Below are positions 32,557-40,941 of a stretch of 64,000 nt of DNA, in pieces. Source of the DNA: Granulicella sp. S156. GTDB taxonomy: Bacteria > Acidobacteriota > Terriglobia > Terriglobales > Acidobacteriaceae. The stretch lies in NCBI RefSeq assembly GCF_009766105.1, contig NZ_LMUH01000025.1, forward strand, positions 253,190 to 317,189. Direction: 5' to 3'. The translations under genes and the position numbers were made by a program. Positions within the stretch are counted from its first letter, which is position 1; the number at the start of each line of letters is the position of its first letter. The notes beneath the pieces were generated by a model. It was not told the origin of the DNA, did not search any database, and worked only from the letters and a program-made list of their open reading frames with translations.

Positions 32557-33870
32557 ATGAAGCCCAATCCGCGCATCTTCCTCTCTGCCGGCGAAGCCTC
32601 CGGCGACGCCTACGGCGCTGCCCTCATCGATACCCTGACCGAACGGCTTCCCGGTGCGGCTTTTACCGGCCTGGGCGGCTCTCAGATGGAGCGCGCTGGC
32701 CAGCAGCGCGTCGTCCGCGCCGAAGAGGTCGCCGTCATGGGCGTTACTGAAATCCTTCGCCACATCCCGCATATCTATGCGAGTTACCGCAAACTGGTCC
32801 GCTCCATCCGCGCCAACCGGCCTGACATCGCCGTACTTATCGACTTCCCCGATGTGAACTTCCGGCTAGCCAAGCATCTCCATCGAGCCGGAGTCCCCGT
32901 AGTCTGGTTCGTCAGCCCCCAACTCTGGGCCTGGAAGCGTCGCCGCCTGCGCTGGGTCCAGCAACGTGTCGACAAGATGCTCGTCATCTTCCCCTTCGAG
33001 GAGAGGTTCTACCGCGAACGCGGTGTCGATGCTCAATTCGTCGGCCACCCCCTGGCCGAGCTTCCGTTGCCCTCAATCTCTCGCGAGGCATACGCCGAGC
33101 AGCACGAACTGGACCCGGCAAAGACCTGGATCGCTCTTCTGCCCGGCAGCCGTTGGAAGGAGATTCGCGCCAATCTCCCGACGCTTCAGGAATTGGCCAT
33201 GAGCGACCTGATCGCCAGCTCCGCAGCCTATACGACCTTCGACGGCAACAGAGTCCGGCAGCCACGAGATCCAGCAGCCCATACTCTCTATGAGTTCCTG
33301 CTGCCCGTCGCCTCCACCATCGATCCGACCCGGCTTCGGATCTACATCAACCAACTGAACGCCGAGCACCTGAAGTACTTCGGCCCGGAGGCCTCCAGAC
33401 TACGCCTCACCTTGGTCCCAAACGCCTCCGAAGCACTCTTCCATGCTCGCGCCTCGGTCGTTGCCAGCGGCACGGCAACCGTCCTGGCGGCCATTGTTGG
33501 CAATCCATTTATCGTCGTCTACCGGGTCTCGGCGCTGACCTTTGCACTGGCCAAAAAGCTCGTCGAGTACCCCTCCGAATTCCCCAATATGCTCGATCTC
33601 GACGGCAACCTGCCGGTAGCGATGGTCAATCTCATCGCCGAACGGCGTATCGTTCCGGAGCTTCTCCAAAGCCGTTTCACCGCCGCCAACGTCGCCTCTG
33701 CCCTCTCCCCACTGCTGGCCGAGGGGCCAGAACGCGAGACCCAGATCGCAGCCCTGGCCAAAGTCCGCAACAAGCTCCGTGCGACGGATCAGACAGAGGG
33801 GTCTCCCATCAATCGTCTCGCCGAAGCCGTAGTCGATCTTCTCTCCACCGAACAGTCCGTAAGCCCTTAA
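32557..33870 (+). CDS. lpxB: lipid-A-disaccharide synthase
   Basis: 437 residues, against about 380 in E. coli. Transfers GlcNAc-derived UDP-2,3-diacylglucosamine onto lipid X to give the lipid A disaccharide, at the inner face of the inner membrane. Family motifs in order: FLSAGEASGDAYGAALIDTL, FTGLGGSQM, VLIDFPDVNFRLA, VWFVSPQLWAWKRRR, QFVGHPLAE, LLPGSRWKEIRANLP, VVASGTATVLAAI, LLAEGPERE. Residues about 213-244, between ANLPTLQEL and YEFLLPVA, are an insertion relative to the usual form. It is not next to other lpx genes here. Confidence 0.92.
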   Translation: MKPNPRIFLSAGEASGDAYGAALIDTLTERLPGAAFTGLGGSQMERAGQQRVVRAEEVAVMGVTEILRHIPHIYASYRKLVRSIRANRPDIAVLIDFPDVNFRLAKHLHRAGVPVVWFVSPQLWAWKRRRLRWVQQRVDKMLVIFPFEERFYRERGVDAQFVGHPLAELPLPSISREAYAEQHELDPAKTWIALLPGSRWKEIRANLPTLQELAMSDLIASSAAYTTFDGNRVRQPRDPAAHTLYEFLLPVASTIDPTRLRIYINQLNAEHLKYFGPEASRLRLTLVPNASEALFHARASVVASGTATVLAAIVGNPFIVVYRVSALTFALAKKLVEYPSEFPNMLDLDGNLPVAMVNLIAERRIVPELLQSRFTAANVASALSPLLAEGPERETQIAALAKVRNKLRATDQTEGSPINRLAEAVVDLLSTEQSVSP

Positions 33871-33999
33871 CCGTACAATCTCGTCTAAGACATTTGAACC
33901 GGAATCATTCATCCAGCAACCCAAACGACGGGGCACCATAACGATAGGGGCGCAGTGCCGGAACCGCGGCAAGCAGCCTTCGCCCAAGGACTTTACTGC

Positions 34000-35961
34000 A
34001 TGATCCAACACCTCCGCAGCCTCTGCATCCTTCTGGTTGGACTCTCGCCACTTGCTCTCCACGCAGCGCCCCCGGGGAGACCGCAGATCGACATCACCGG
34101 CTATGTGATTCATGCCGACCTCGATCCAGCGACCGGAAAATTGAGCGCCACGGCGGCCGTTACCTTTACCGCGCTCGACGACCTCAACGTCGTCGTCTTC
34201 GGCCTGAACAACGGCCTGCAGGTCAGCAAGATTACCGACTCGACCAACGCCACACTGAACTCCGAGCGCAACGTCACCGACTCGACCATCCGGGTTACGC
34301 CTCCGGCTCTGGTAGCCAAGGGTTCCTCGACAACCTACACCTTTATCTACTCCGGGGCGCCAACGGTCGAAACCAGTCCGGTCGATGGCATTAAGCTCGT
34401 CCAGGTAGCCGATCCCGTCAGCATCCTGCTCTATGCGGGTCGCTGGTTTCCCATGACCGGTCTCTTCACAGACCGCTTCACCGCCGAGATGCACATCACA
34501 GTACCCGAGGGCGAACGCGTCGTCGGCAGCGGCGTAAGTGGTGAACACAAACTCCCCGGCGGCGGCACCGAGTTCGTCTTCAACTGGACCAAGCCAGGCT
34601 TTCCCGGAACCATCATCGCGGGCAAGTTTCTCCCGCCGATCAGCTCACCGGGCATTCCTAATATTCGTGCCTTCGTCACCGATAAGTACAAGGAAAAAGG
34701 CCACGACTTCACTTCCACAGTCGCTAGAGAATTCGAGTTCATGACCAACCTCTTTGGAGGTGCAGAGTCAGGGCGTCTAGAAGTTGTTGAACTCCCGGCG
34801 GATTCGGTCTCCGCCGCCTGGGCGCCCGAGATCGTCGCCATCCGCCCCGACCGGGCCAATACACGGCTGTTTGCAAACACCGTGGCGCACCAGTGGTGGG
34901 GATCGGAGATATCTCCTGCGTCTCTAAATGACGCGTGGATCACCAACGGCATGTCGCGCTACGCCGAACTCCTTTACCTCGAAGACTCCGCCGGCAAGAA
35001 CGCCATGCAGTCCGCCATCACCGACATAGAAGCAGGTGCACTGGCCTACGACACCGAACCTCTCACCACGCTCGGCCGACTCGATCCCTTTTCACCGCAA
35101 TTTCAGTCGATGACCCTTGAAAAGGGCGCGATGGTCTTCCATATGCTGCGCTGGGAGATGGGCGATGATGTCTTTCAGCAGTTTCTGCGCTCTCTGCTCT
35201 CTCAATACACTGACAAATCTGTCCATACAGCAAACGTCCTAACCGTCGCCGAGGCACAATCGAAGCTTCAACTCACTCCCTTCTTCTCGCAGTGGCTTGA
35301 CGGCACCGGTGCACCCGAGTTCGGCAATAACTTCACCGTCTTCCGACTCGGCAACAGTAAGGGTTTCCGCACCGTCGGCTCCGTCACACAGGACCTGGAT
35401 CTCTTCCGTATGCCTATCGAGCTGCGCATCGAAACCGAGGGCAAAACAGAAGAGCGCCGTGTCGATCTCTCCGGAACGGAATCGGCTTACTCTATCGAGA
35501 CCTTTGGACGCCCGCGTCGCATCACCATCGATCCTGATAACTGGGTGCTTAAGAGCACACCCGACCTAGCCGTCCGTATTGCCGTGCTGCGCGGCCAGCA
35601 GGAGGTCGCACAAGGGGATCTGATGGCCGCCATCGCTGAGTACCAGAAGGCACTCGACTCCAATCGCGCCAGTTCGCTGGCCAACTACCGCCTCGCAGAG
35701 ATCTTCTTCACCCAGCGCAACTATCAATCCGCCGCCAATTCCTTCCGCGATGCTCTCCGCGGGGACGGCGACCCTAAGTGGACCGAGGTCTGGTGCCACA
35801 TCAATCTGGGTAGGATCTTCGACGTGACTGGACAGCGCGAACGTGCCGTCAACGAGTACCGCCTCGCCGTACAGACCAACGACAACACCCAGGGTGCGAT
35901 CAACGAAGCCCGCGCACTGATGCAGAAGCCTTACCAGCGCGAGCAGGTTGCGACCAACTAA
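34000..35961 (+). CDS. catalytically dead M1-type peptidase homologue with TPR-like tail
   Basis: 653 residues. Signal peptide 1-22 (ILLVGLSPLALHA). Residues 25-200 match the beta-saddle of M1 aminopeptidases. The core keeps AHQWWG, NDAWITNG and the helix LEKGAMVFHMLRWEMGDD, but the zinc site is lost: HExxH reads N293-T294-V-A-H297, and the third ligand Glu reads Asn316. The GAMEN exopeptidase motif is absent too. The C-terminus (about 545-650) has TPR-like helices (QGDLMAAIAEYQKALDSN, LANYRLAEIFFTQRNYQSAA). Likely a binding or scaffold protein in the periplasm. Start at 34000 with AAGGA upstream. Confidence 0.85.
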   Translation: MIQHLRSLCILLVGLSPLALHAAPPGRPQIDITGYVIHADLDPATGKLSATAAVTFTALDDLNVVVFGLNNGLQVSKITDSTNATLNSERNVTDSTIRVTPPALVAKGSSTTYTFIYSGAPTVETSPVDGIKLVQVADPVSILLYAGRWFPMTGLFTDRFTAEMHITVPEGERVVGSGVSGEHKLPGGGTEFVFNWTKPGFPGTIIAGKFLPPISSPGIPNIRAFVTDKYKEKGHDFTSTVAREFEFMTNLFGGAESGRLEVVELPADSVSAAWAPEIVAIRPDRANTRLFANTVAHQWWGSEISPASLNDAWITNGMSRYAELLYLEDSAGKNAMQSAITDIEAGALAYDTEPLTTLGRLDPFSPQFQSMTLEKGAMVFHMLRWEMGDDVFQQFLRSLLSQYTDKSVHTANVLTVAEAQSKLQLTPFFSQWLDGTGAPEFGNNFTVFRLGNSKGFRTVGSVTQDLDLFRMPIELRIETEGKTEERRVDLSGTESAYSIETFGRPRRITIDPDNWVLKSTPDLAVRIAVLRGQQEVAQGDLMAAIAEYQKALDSNRASSLANYRLAEIFFTQRNYQSAANSFRDALRGDGDPKWTEVWCHINLGRIFDVTGQRERAVNEYRLAVQTNDNTQGAINEARALMQKPYQREQVATN

Positions 35962-35963
35962 AG

Positions 35964-36548
35964 CTATAGGCGCAAGTTGGCGTTCTTCACCAGCATCGGC
36001 TCTTCGGTATCTTCAACAATCCGCGAAGAAAACCCGATGTCGAGCAAAAAAACACTCACCGCATCGGCAATCGAAGCCTGGAGAAACCGGCTGCGCACGA
36101 TCTCCAACTCGCCCTCGAGCAGATTAGCCGTCGCGCCACGCAGCGCCACACAACGCCCGGAGCGATAGGTGCAGGAGGCAAGATCCGTGATGCTCAACGC
36201 GCGCGTGGGCGTGCAAAGGATCGTGCGTGGCGGAGCCATGCGGTCCAACAGACTGAAGATCTCCAGCTTGGATTCAAGTTCGTCAGGAACGAAGTCGATC
36301 ACCAGGTCCGCATCGTGCACAGCGTCTTCGACGGTGCCAGCATAGCGCAAGGAACCCGTCGCGCCCACCGCCGCAACAAACTCTACATATTCATCCTGCG
36401 CGCGCCGGAGGTTCGAGGGCATTACATCCTCAAGCACAACCTGTACCCCAGCGCCCGCACAACGAAACGCGAAGGCACGCCCTGCAGAACCAGCACCAAT
36501 GACGGCTACCGATCGCACATGAAAGGCGCCGTGCTCCTGAGCGGACAT
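35964..36548 (-). CDS. NAD-binding half of a 3-hydroxyacyl-CoA dehydrogenase-like protein
   Basis: 194 residues. The N-terminal Rossmann motif SVAVIGAGSAGRAFAFRC, EDVMPSNLRRAQDEY, DADLVIDFVPDELESK and TILCTPTRALSITDLAS follow 3HCDH_N. The protein ends where the C-terminal dimer and catalytic domain should begin (family about 285 residues), and the position of the catalytic His (family GLHFFNP) reads LRGAT, with Arg137. A conventional dehydrogenase reaction is therefore unlikely. It could be an NAD-sensing remnant. Small gene 36555-36737 precedes it by six bp, probably in one operon. Confidence 0.75.
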   Translation of the reverse strand: MSAQEHGAFHVRSVAVIGAGSAGRAFAFRCAGAGVQVVLEDVMPSNLRRAQDEYVEFVAAVGATGSLRYAGTVEDAVHDADLVIDFVPDELESKLEIFSLLDRMAPPRTILCTPTRALSITDLASCTYRSGRCVALRGATANLLEGELEIVRSRFLQASIADAVSVFLLDIGFSSRIVEDTEEPMLVKNANLRL

Positions 36549-36554
36549 AAACCG

Positions 36555-36737
36555 TTACTTGGCCGAGACGGCGGTTAAAACCGATTCGTAGCTCGGGTCT
36601 GCCTTGCGAATATGCTCGGCGACGCGCTCACGCTCCTCGGGTGTCAGCACCGGCAGCACGGACAAAATGCGGCGCAGGGTTACTGAGATATCGTCAACGT
36701 AGTTCATGGTGCGAATAGCTTCTCCAGAAAGTGGCAC
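36555..36737 (-). CDS. small hypothetical protein
   Basis: 60 residues when started at the GTG at 36737, which has GAGGAG six bases upstream; a later ATG at 36707 lacks a site. The sequence (ISVTLRRILSVLPVLTPEER, ERVAEHIRKADPSYESVL) is helical and amphipathic, with no known family. Six bp before the dehydrogenase-like gene, so it is probably translated from the same message. Confidence 0.6.
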   Translation of the reverse strand: MPLSGEAIRTMNYVDDISVTLRRILSVLPVLTPEERERVAEHIRKADPSYESVLTAVSAK

Positions 36738-36821
36738 GAATAGCTCCTCAATTTTCTTTAAGTGTACGCGCCCGCAACGAGGGAAACCCATTCCACCACG
36801 CGAGCAATTTGGTTAGCTCCA

Positions 36822-38402
36822 TCAAATAACAGACCCTTCATCCACACGGAAATGGGCCTCATCCGTTGGACCGCCTGCCCCCTCACCCTCGACCGGCTTT
36901 TCGTAGCCGTCGCGATCGGTCATCTCCATGATCGCAGCCAACTTCGTCGCGAAGTCCGGATGCAGCGCATTCGGCGCATAACGCCATGTCCAGTTACCAC
37001 TCGCAGCCGCTGGGACGTTCATGCGGGCCTCGCTACCGAGGTGCAGAACGTCCTGCAAAGGAAAGATACAGGTCGTCGCAACCGAACCGGCCGCCGCCCG
37101 GATCATCGCCCAGACGATGTCACCATCATGGTCGATGCGCTGCAGATACATCTGCACATTGGCGCGTTCTACCGGCGAGGCGTCATCACGCCACCAGCCA
37201 AGGGTAGTATTGTTGTCGTGCGTGCCCGTGTAGACCACGGTGTTGGGCACATAACGATGCGGCAAATATAGATGAGCACCCCTGTCCGCGAAGCCGAACT
37301 GCAGGATGCGCATTCCGGGCATACCGAAGTACTCGCGCAGCTCGTCGACCTCAGGAGTGATGAGGCCGAGATCTTCAGCGATGAACGGTAAATCGCCGAA
37401 GATCTCTTTGAGCCGCTGAAACAGGGGCCGGCCAGGAGCTTTCACCCACTGGCCATTGATAGCGGTCTCTTCTTCCGCAGCAACCGACCAGTAGGCCTCG
37501 AAACCACGGAAGTGGTCCAGACGTACGTTGTCATAGAGCGTCAGCGCACGGCGGATGCGCGCAACCCACCAGTCGAAGCCATGCTCTTCCAGCAACTTCC
37601 ATTTGTACAGCGGATTGCCCCAGAGCTGGCCCGTCTTCGAGAAGTAATCTGGCGGCACTCCTGAGACACGGATTGGTTTGCGCTGATCGTCGAGCTCGAA
37701 GATCTCCGGATGCGTCCACACGTCGGCGCTATCGTAGCTGACAAAGATCGCGACATCGCCCAGAATGGCGATCTTGCGCTCCGCACAGTAGGCGCGCAGC
37801 GCCATCCACTGTTCGTTGAAGAAGAATTGAACAACCTGCTCGATCGCCAGTTCGCGGCTGCTTTCATTCAGCAGCGTGGCCATCGCAGTCGTGTCGCGCA
37901 AGGCGTATTCGGGAGGCCACTCGATCCAGCTCGCATAGCCGAAACGCTGGCGCAGCACGTTGAATATCGAGTAGTCGGTGAGCCATGAGGTATTGTCCTG
38001 CGCGAAACGATGGAAGCGCGCACGGTCTTCGTCACCGGCGCGGTCGAGAAAATTCGCCGCCGCTTCTTCAATAAGCGGATGCTTGAGCGAAAAGGCGGCC
38101 CCAAAATCACACGGGCCGTCGTTGCCGGGAAGCCCTTGAATGCGATCCCATCCAATCCATCCGGCTTCGGCGAGCCGTTCCAGACTGATCAAAAGAGGGT
38201 TTCCAGCAAACGCCGAGAGTGCGGAGTAGGGCGAACTGCCGTAGCCCGTCGGGCTGAGCGGAAGCACCTGCCACAAACGCTGCTTTGCCGCGGCCAGAAA
38301 GTCTACAAAGTTATAGGCCGCTGGACCGAAATCGCCGACACCACCATAAGAAGGCAGTGACGTTACATGCAACAAGACCCCTGAGATGCGCTCCGTGGCC
38401 AT
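36822..38402 (-). CDS. malQ: 4-alpha-glucanotransferase (amylomaltase)
   Basis: 526 residues, GH77. Transfers alpha-1,4-glucan segments between maltodextrins in the cytoplasm. Motifs: LHVTSLPSYGGVGDFGPAAY, WQVLPLSPTGYGSSPYSALS, DVAIFVSYDSADVW, YDNVRLDHFRGFEAYW (nucleophile Asp), FIAEDLGLITPEV (acid/base Glu region) and VVYTGTHDNNTTLGWW. I start at the ATG at 38402 after GGGGG; the frame stays open to 38549, but that extension has no homology and would run into the downstream end of the foldase gene. No other glycogen gene is adjacent. Confidence 0.92.
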   Translation of the reverse strand: MATERISGVLLHVTSLPSYGGVGDFGPAAYNFVDFLAAAKQRLWQVLPLSPTGYGSSPYSALSAFAGNPLLISLERLAEAGWIGWDRIQGLPGNDGPCDFGAAFSLKHPLIEEAAANFLDRAGDEDRARFHRFAQDNTSWLTDYSIFNVLRQRFGYASWIEWPPEYALRDTTAMATLLNESSRELAIEQVVQFFFNEQWMALRAYCAERKIAILGDVAIFVSYDSADVWTHPEIFELDDQRKPIRVSGVPPDYFSKTGQLWGNPLYKWKLLEEHGFDWWVARIRRALTLYDNVRLDHFRGFEAYWSVAAEEETAINGQWVKAPGRPLFQRLKEIFGDLPFIAEDLGLITPEVDELREYFGMPGMRILQFGFADRGAHLYLPHRYVPNTVVYTGTHDNNTTLGWWRDDASPVERANVQMYLQRIDHDGDIVWAMIRAAAGSVATTCIFPLQDVLHLGSEARMNVPAAASGNWTWRYAPNALHPDFATKLAAIMEMTDRDGYEKPVEGEGAGGPTDEAHFRVDEGSVI

Positions 38403-38502
38403 CGAACCCCCTAGCGCCAATCGATCTAAAACGTAGGACGTAAACAAGCAGCGCCGGGATGCGTAGTCGCTTCCCGGCGCTGAAAAGAATGATGCAGTTT
38501 CA

Positions 38503-40473
38503 CTAACGCCCGCCGAACGGCGAAGCAGGCTGCTTGGCGCTGTACACAATCGCTTTAGCCTTCTCGTATTTGTCCATCAGAGAGCCGACAAAGACATTGA
38601 ATACCTCTTCGCGCTGCGCGTTCAAGAGTTTCTCCCGGCTAGCCGGAAGGTTCTTTGCAATATCGTCCGCAGTAGGCTCCTGTTTATCAACAAGCTGCAG
38701 CACACCGCCACCAGGGCCCTCATTTATGGGACCAGAGATACCACCCTTGGGCAACGAGAACGCCACAGAAGCCGGTCCGGTGAGCGCACCCAGATCGGGA
38801 ACCTGAGCGTCACGACCGACCAAATCACTCGTCTTCAGCGGGAGGTTCATTTCTGCTGCAGCCTTCTTCAAATCGTTGAGCACCTTGGCACGATCTGCAA
38901 GCTTGATCAGCTCAGAATTGAGGATCTCCGGGGTCTTCTGCGCGCGGTAGTCGTCGAGAATGTGAGGCTTGTAGTCAGCAAAGTCCGGCGCATGTGCCGC
39001 CTTAATGTCGTCTACCTGGAATACTGCATAGCCTTCACCCGTAGAAGCCGCTGCCGGAGCGGCGCCCTTGGTCACAGTGAATGCCTGTGTCAGAACACTG
39101 GAGCTGTCGGCCAAACTGGCGATCACACCGTCGTGGCCAATATAGTCGGTCGTCACAAGATGCAGACTGTGAGCATCCGCGGTCTTCTGCATGCCATTCT
39201 TCTTTGCTTCAGCGGCAAGCTGGTTGGCATAGTTCTGCTCCGCGGCTCCAGCCTTTTGCTGTTCCAGCAGAGGAACGATCGTGTCCTTGACCTCAGCCAG
39301 CGACTTCGCGTGCGCCTCGTCCTTCTGCTCGGTCTGGATGATGTGATAGCCGAACTGCGTACGCACCAAGTCCGATGTCTGGCCTGGATTCAAGGCCATC
39401 GCGGCCTTTGAATACTCAGGAACAAACCCGCTGGTCGGCATCAGCGGCAACTCGCCGCCCTGGTCCTTGCTGCCGGGATCGTCTGAGTTCTTCTTGGCGA
39501 GATCCGCGAAGTTGCCACCAGCTTTGATCTGCTTCAAGATGTCCTCAGCCTTGGCCTTAGCGGCAGCATCCGTCTTCGCATCCGCGCCCTTAGCGACAGC
39601 GATCAGAATATGCCGTGTCTTCACCTGCTCTGCAACCTTGTACTGGTCCTGATGCGCGCTATAGTAGGCCTGCACATCGGCATCGCTCACCTGGGGCTTG
39701 CCGCCCGGAAGGTTGGAGGCGTCGAAGGAGAAGAGCTCAAGCTTGCGTGTCTCGGGAACAGCATTTGCATAGCGAGCAGCATTCTGCGTGAAGAAGGCCT
39801 GCAGATCACTGTCACTGGGATTGATCGTCTTCTTGATATCGCTGGACAAAATCACAGCATAGTCGAACTTGACCTTGGTTCCCTGCTGCATATAGTCCGC
39901 TCGCACGGCACTGTCCGAGACAGTGACACCACCCGTAACCAACGACTGGAGGCGCTGCAGTTCAAGATCCGACTTCACCTCGGTCTCGAAGTCGGGCACA
40001 GAGATGCCGAAGTACTGCTGCACGAAGTTGATGTACTGATCCTGACCAATGAACTTGCCACCCGGGAACAGGTATTGGGAGAGGGTTCCCGTCCGCAGGA
40101 AAGTCCGCAGATCGTCGTCGCTCACCTGCAGGCCCAAACGGTCGGCCTCCAACCCAAGCACCTTGCGCTCCACCTGCTGCTGGCCGATGCGACCGATCAA
40201 CAGCGGCGCATACTGCTCAGGCAGATGTTGCTGCTGGAGTTGCTGCATCGTCTGACGCTGCACTTCCGCTGTCTGCACCTGAGCGGTGCCACCGAGGATC
40301 TTGCCGAAGATACCCGGCGTATGGATCGTCGCGTAGACCGCTGGGTTGTTGCTCGCGCCATTGTCGAAGATGCCGGGAACCAGGGTGATGACCATCGTGA
40401 TGATGGCAGCGCCAATAACGAGCGCAAAGATGGCTTTGGTGAGCCGGTTGTCTTGCTGCAGAATACGAATCAT
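38503..40473 (-). CDS. PpiD/SurA-like membrane-anchored peptidyl-prolyl isomerase
   Basis: 656 residues with one N-terminal membrane anchor (KAIFALVIGAAIITMVITLV) and the rest periplasmic. A SurA_N-like helical region (about 80-260) is followed by a parvulin domain near 285-385: VKTRHILIAVAKGAD, GGNFADLAKKNSDDPGSKDQ, GGELPLMPTSGFVPEYSKAA, FGYHIIQTEQKDE. A second C-terminal helical region follows. Function: folding of proteins as they leave the Sec channel. No clear ribosome site before the ATG. The gene lies downstream of a 468-bp gap. Confidence 0.88.
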   Translation of the reverse strand: MIRILQQDNRLTKAIFALVIGAAIITMVITLVPGIFDNGASNNPAVYATIHTPGIFGKILGGTAQVQTAEVQRQTMQQLQQQHLPEQYAPLLIGRIGQQQVERKVLGLEADRLGLQVSDDDLRTFLRTGTLSQYLFPGGKFIGQDQYINFVQQYFGISVPDFETEVKSDLELQRLQSLVTGGVTVSDSAVRADYMQQGTKVKFDYAVILSSDIKKTINPSDSDLQAFFTQNAARYANAVPETRKLELFSFDASNLPGGKPQVSDADVQAYYSAHQDQYKVAEQVKTRHILIAVAKGADAKTDAAAKAKAEDILKQIKAGGNFADLAKKNSDDPGSKDQGGELPLMPTSGFVPEYSKAAMALNPGQTSDLVRTQFGYHIIQTEQKDEAHAKSLAEVKDTIVPLLEQQKAGAAEQNYANQLAAEAKKNGMQKTADAHSLHLVTTDYIGHDGVIASLADSSSVLTQAFTVTKGAAPAAASTGEGYAVFQVDDIKAAHAPDFADYKPHILDDYRAQKTPEILNSELIKLADRAKVLNDLKKAAAEMNLPLKTSDLVGRDAQVPDLGALTGPASVAFSLPKGGISGPINEGPGGGVLQLVDKQEPTADDIAKNLPASREKLLNAQREEVFNVFVGSLMDKYEKAKAIVYSAKQPASPFGGR

Positions 40474-40890
40474 GCTTGGCTAACGACCTTCACTTCGCGC
40501 GAGTCCAGAGAGGAAACCTCGCGTGCCCGGGATTTTTGCGCACGGCTGATGCTCCGTCCCATACTGTTGGACGCACCACGCCTGCTTGCAGGGGCTCGCT
40601 CTAAAGTATAAATCAGCGCAGCACGGCGCTCCGCTGCAAAAGATGGCAATCGAGGTATAAACGCCGCTACCTGGTCCAACCGAGAGGAGCACCTCCCGCC
40701 ATCCGCTCCTTCGGCAACCCTCAGGGGCGCTATGGCAAATTTGAGGGATGATGTTCAGAAATTCTGCCACGGTATTGTGAAACTGGCCTAAACGGTCTTG
40801 GTCCGGACTTCGCAGTGCCTTGCAACCGGTTCGGTTCGCCGCAAGTCAAACATCGCCAAGGCACGACTTTGTGATTCCACGTAAAACTGA
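40474..40890. other. upstream region of the PpiD-like gene
   Basis: About 420 bp without a supported gene. The longest frame (40480-40770 minus) is Cys-rich nonsense with no family. The minus strand contains several small GC hairpins, including GGAGGTGCTCC near 40690, so an untranslated leader or small RNA is possible, but I cannot identify one. Confidence 0.35.
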
Positions 40891-40915
40891 GCCGCCGGAG
40901 TATCTCTCCGGCGGC
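40891..40915 (-). terminator. terminator of the BON-domain gene
   Basis: GCCGCCGGAG (40891-40900) and CTCCGGCGGC (40906-40915) form a perfect 10-bp GC stem with a 5-base loop, 26 bp after the BON gene stop. On the minus strand TCAGTTTT follows, a short U-tract. Confidence 0.75.
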
Positions 40916-40941
40916 TTTGGCTTTCTGTCTTCCGATTCAGC

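Noticed and set aside
33400-34548. 382-residue minus frame across the end of lpxB and the start of the M1-like gene
   Set aside because: Antisense of two well-supported genes; composition is that of a shadow frame.
39610-40611. 333-residue plus frame over the PpiD-like gene
   Set aside because: Antisense shadow; the minus strand carries a complete parvulin protein.
40474-40890. Possible 6S-like or other structured RNA on the minus strand upstream of the PpiD-like gene
   Set aside because: Some GC hairpins, but I could not fold it into a known RNA family by eye.
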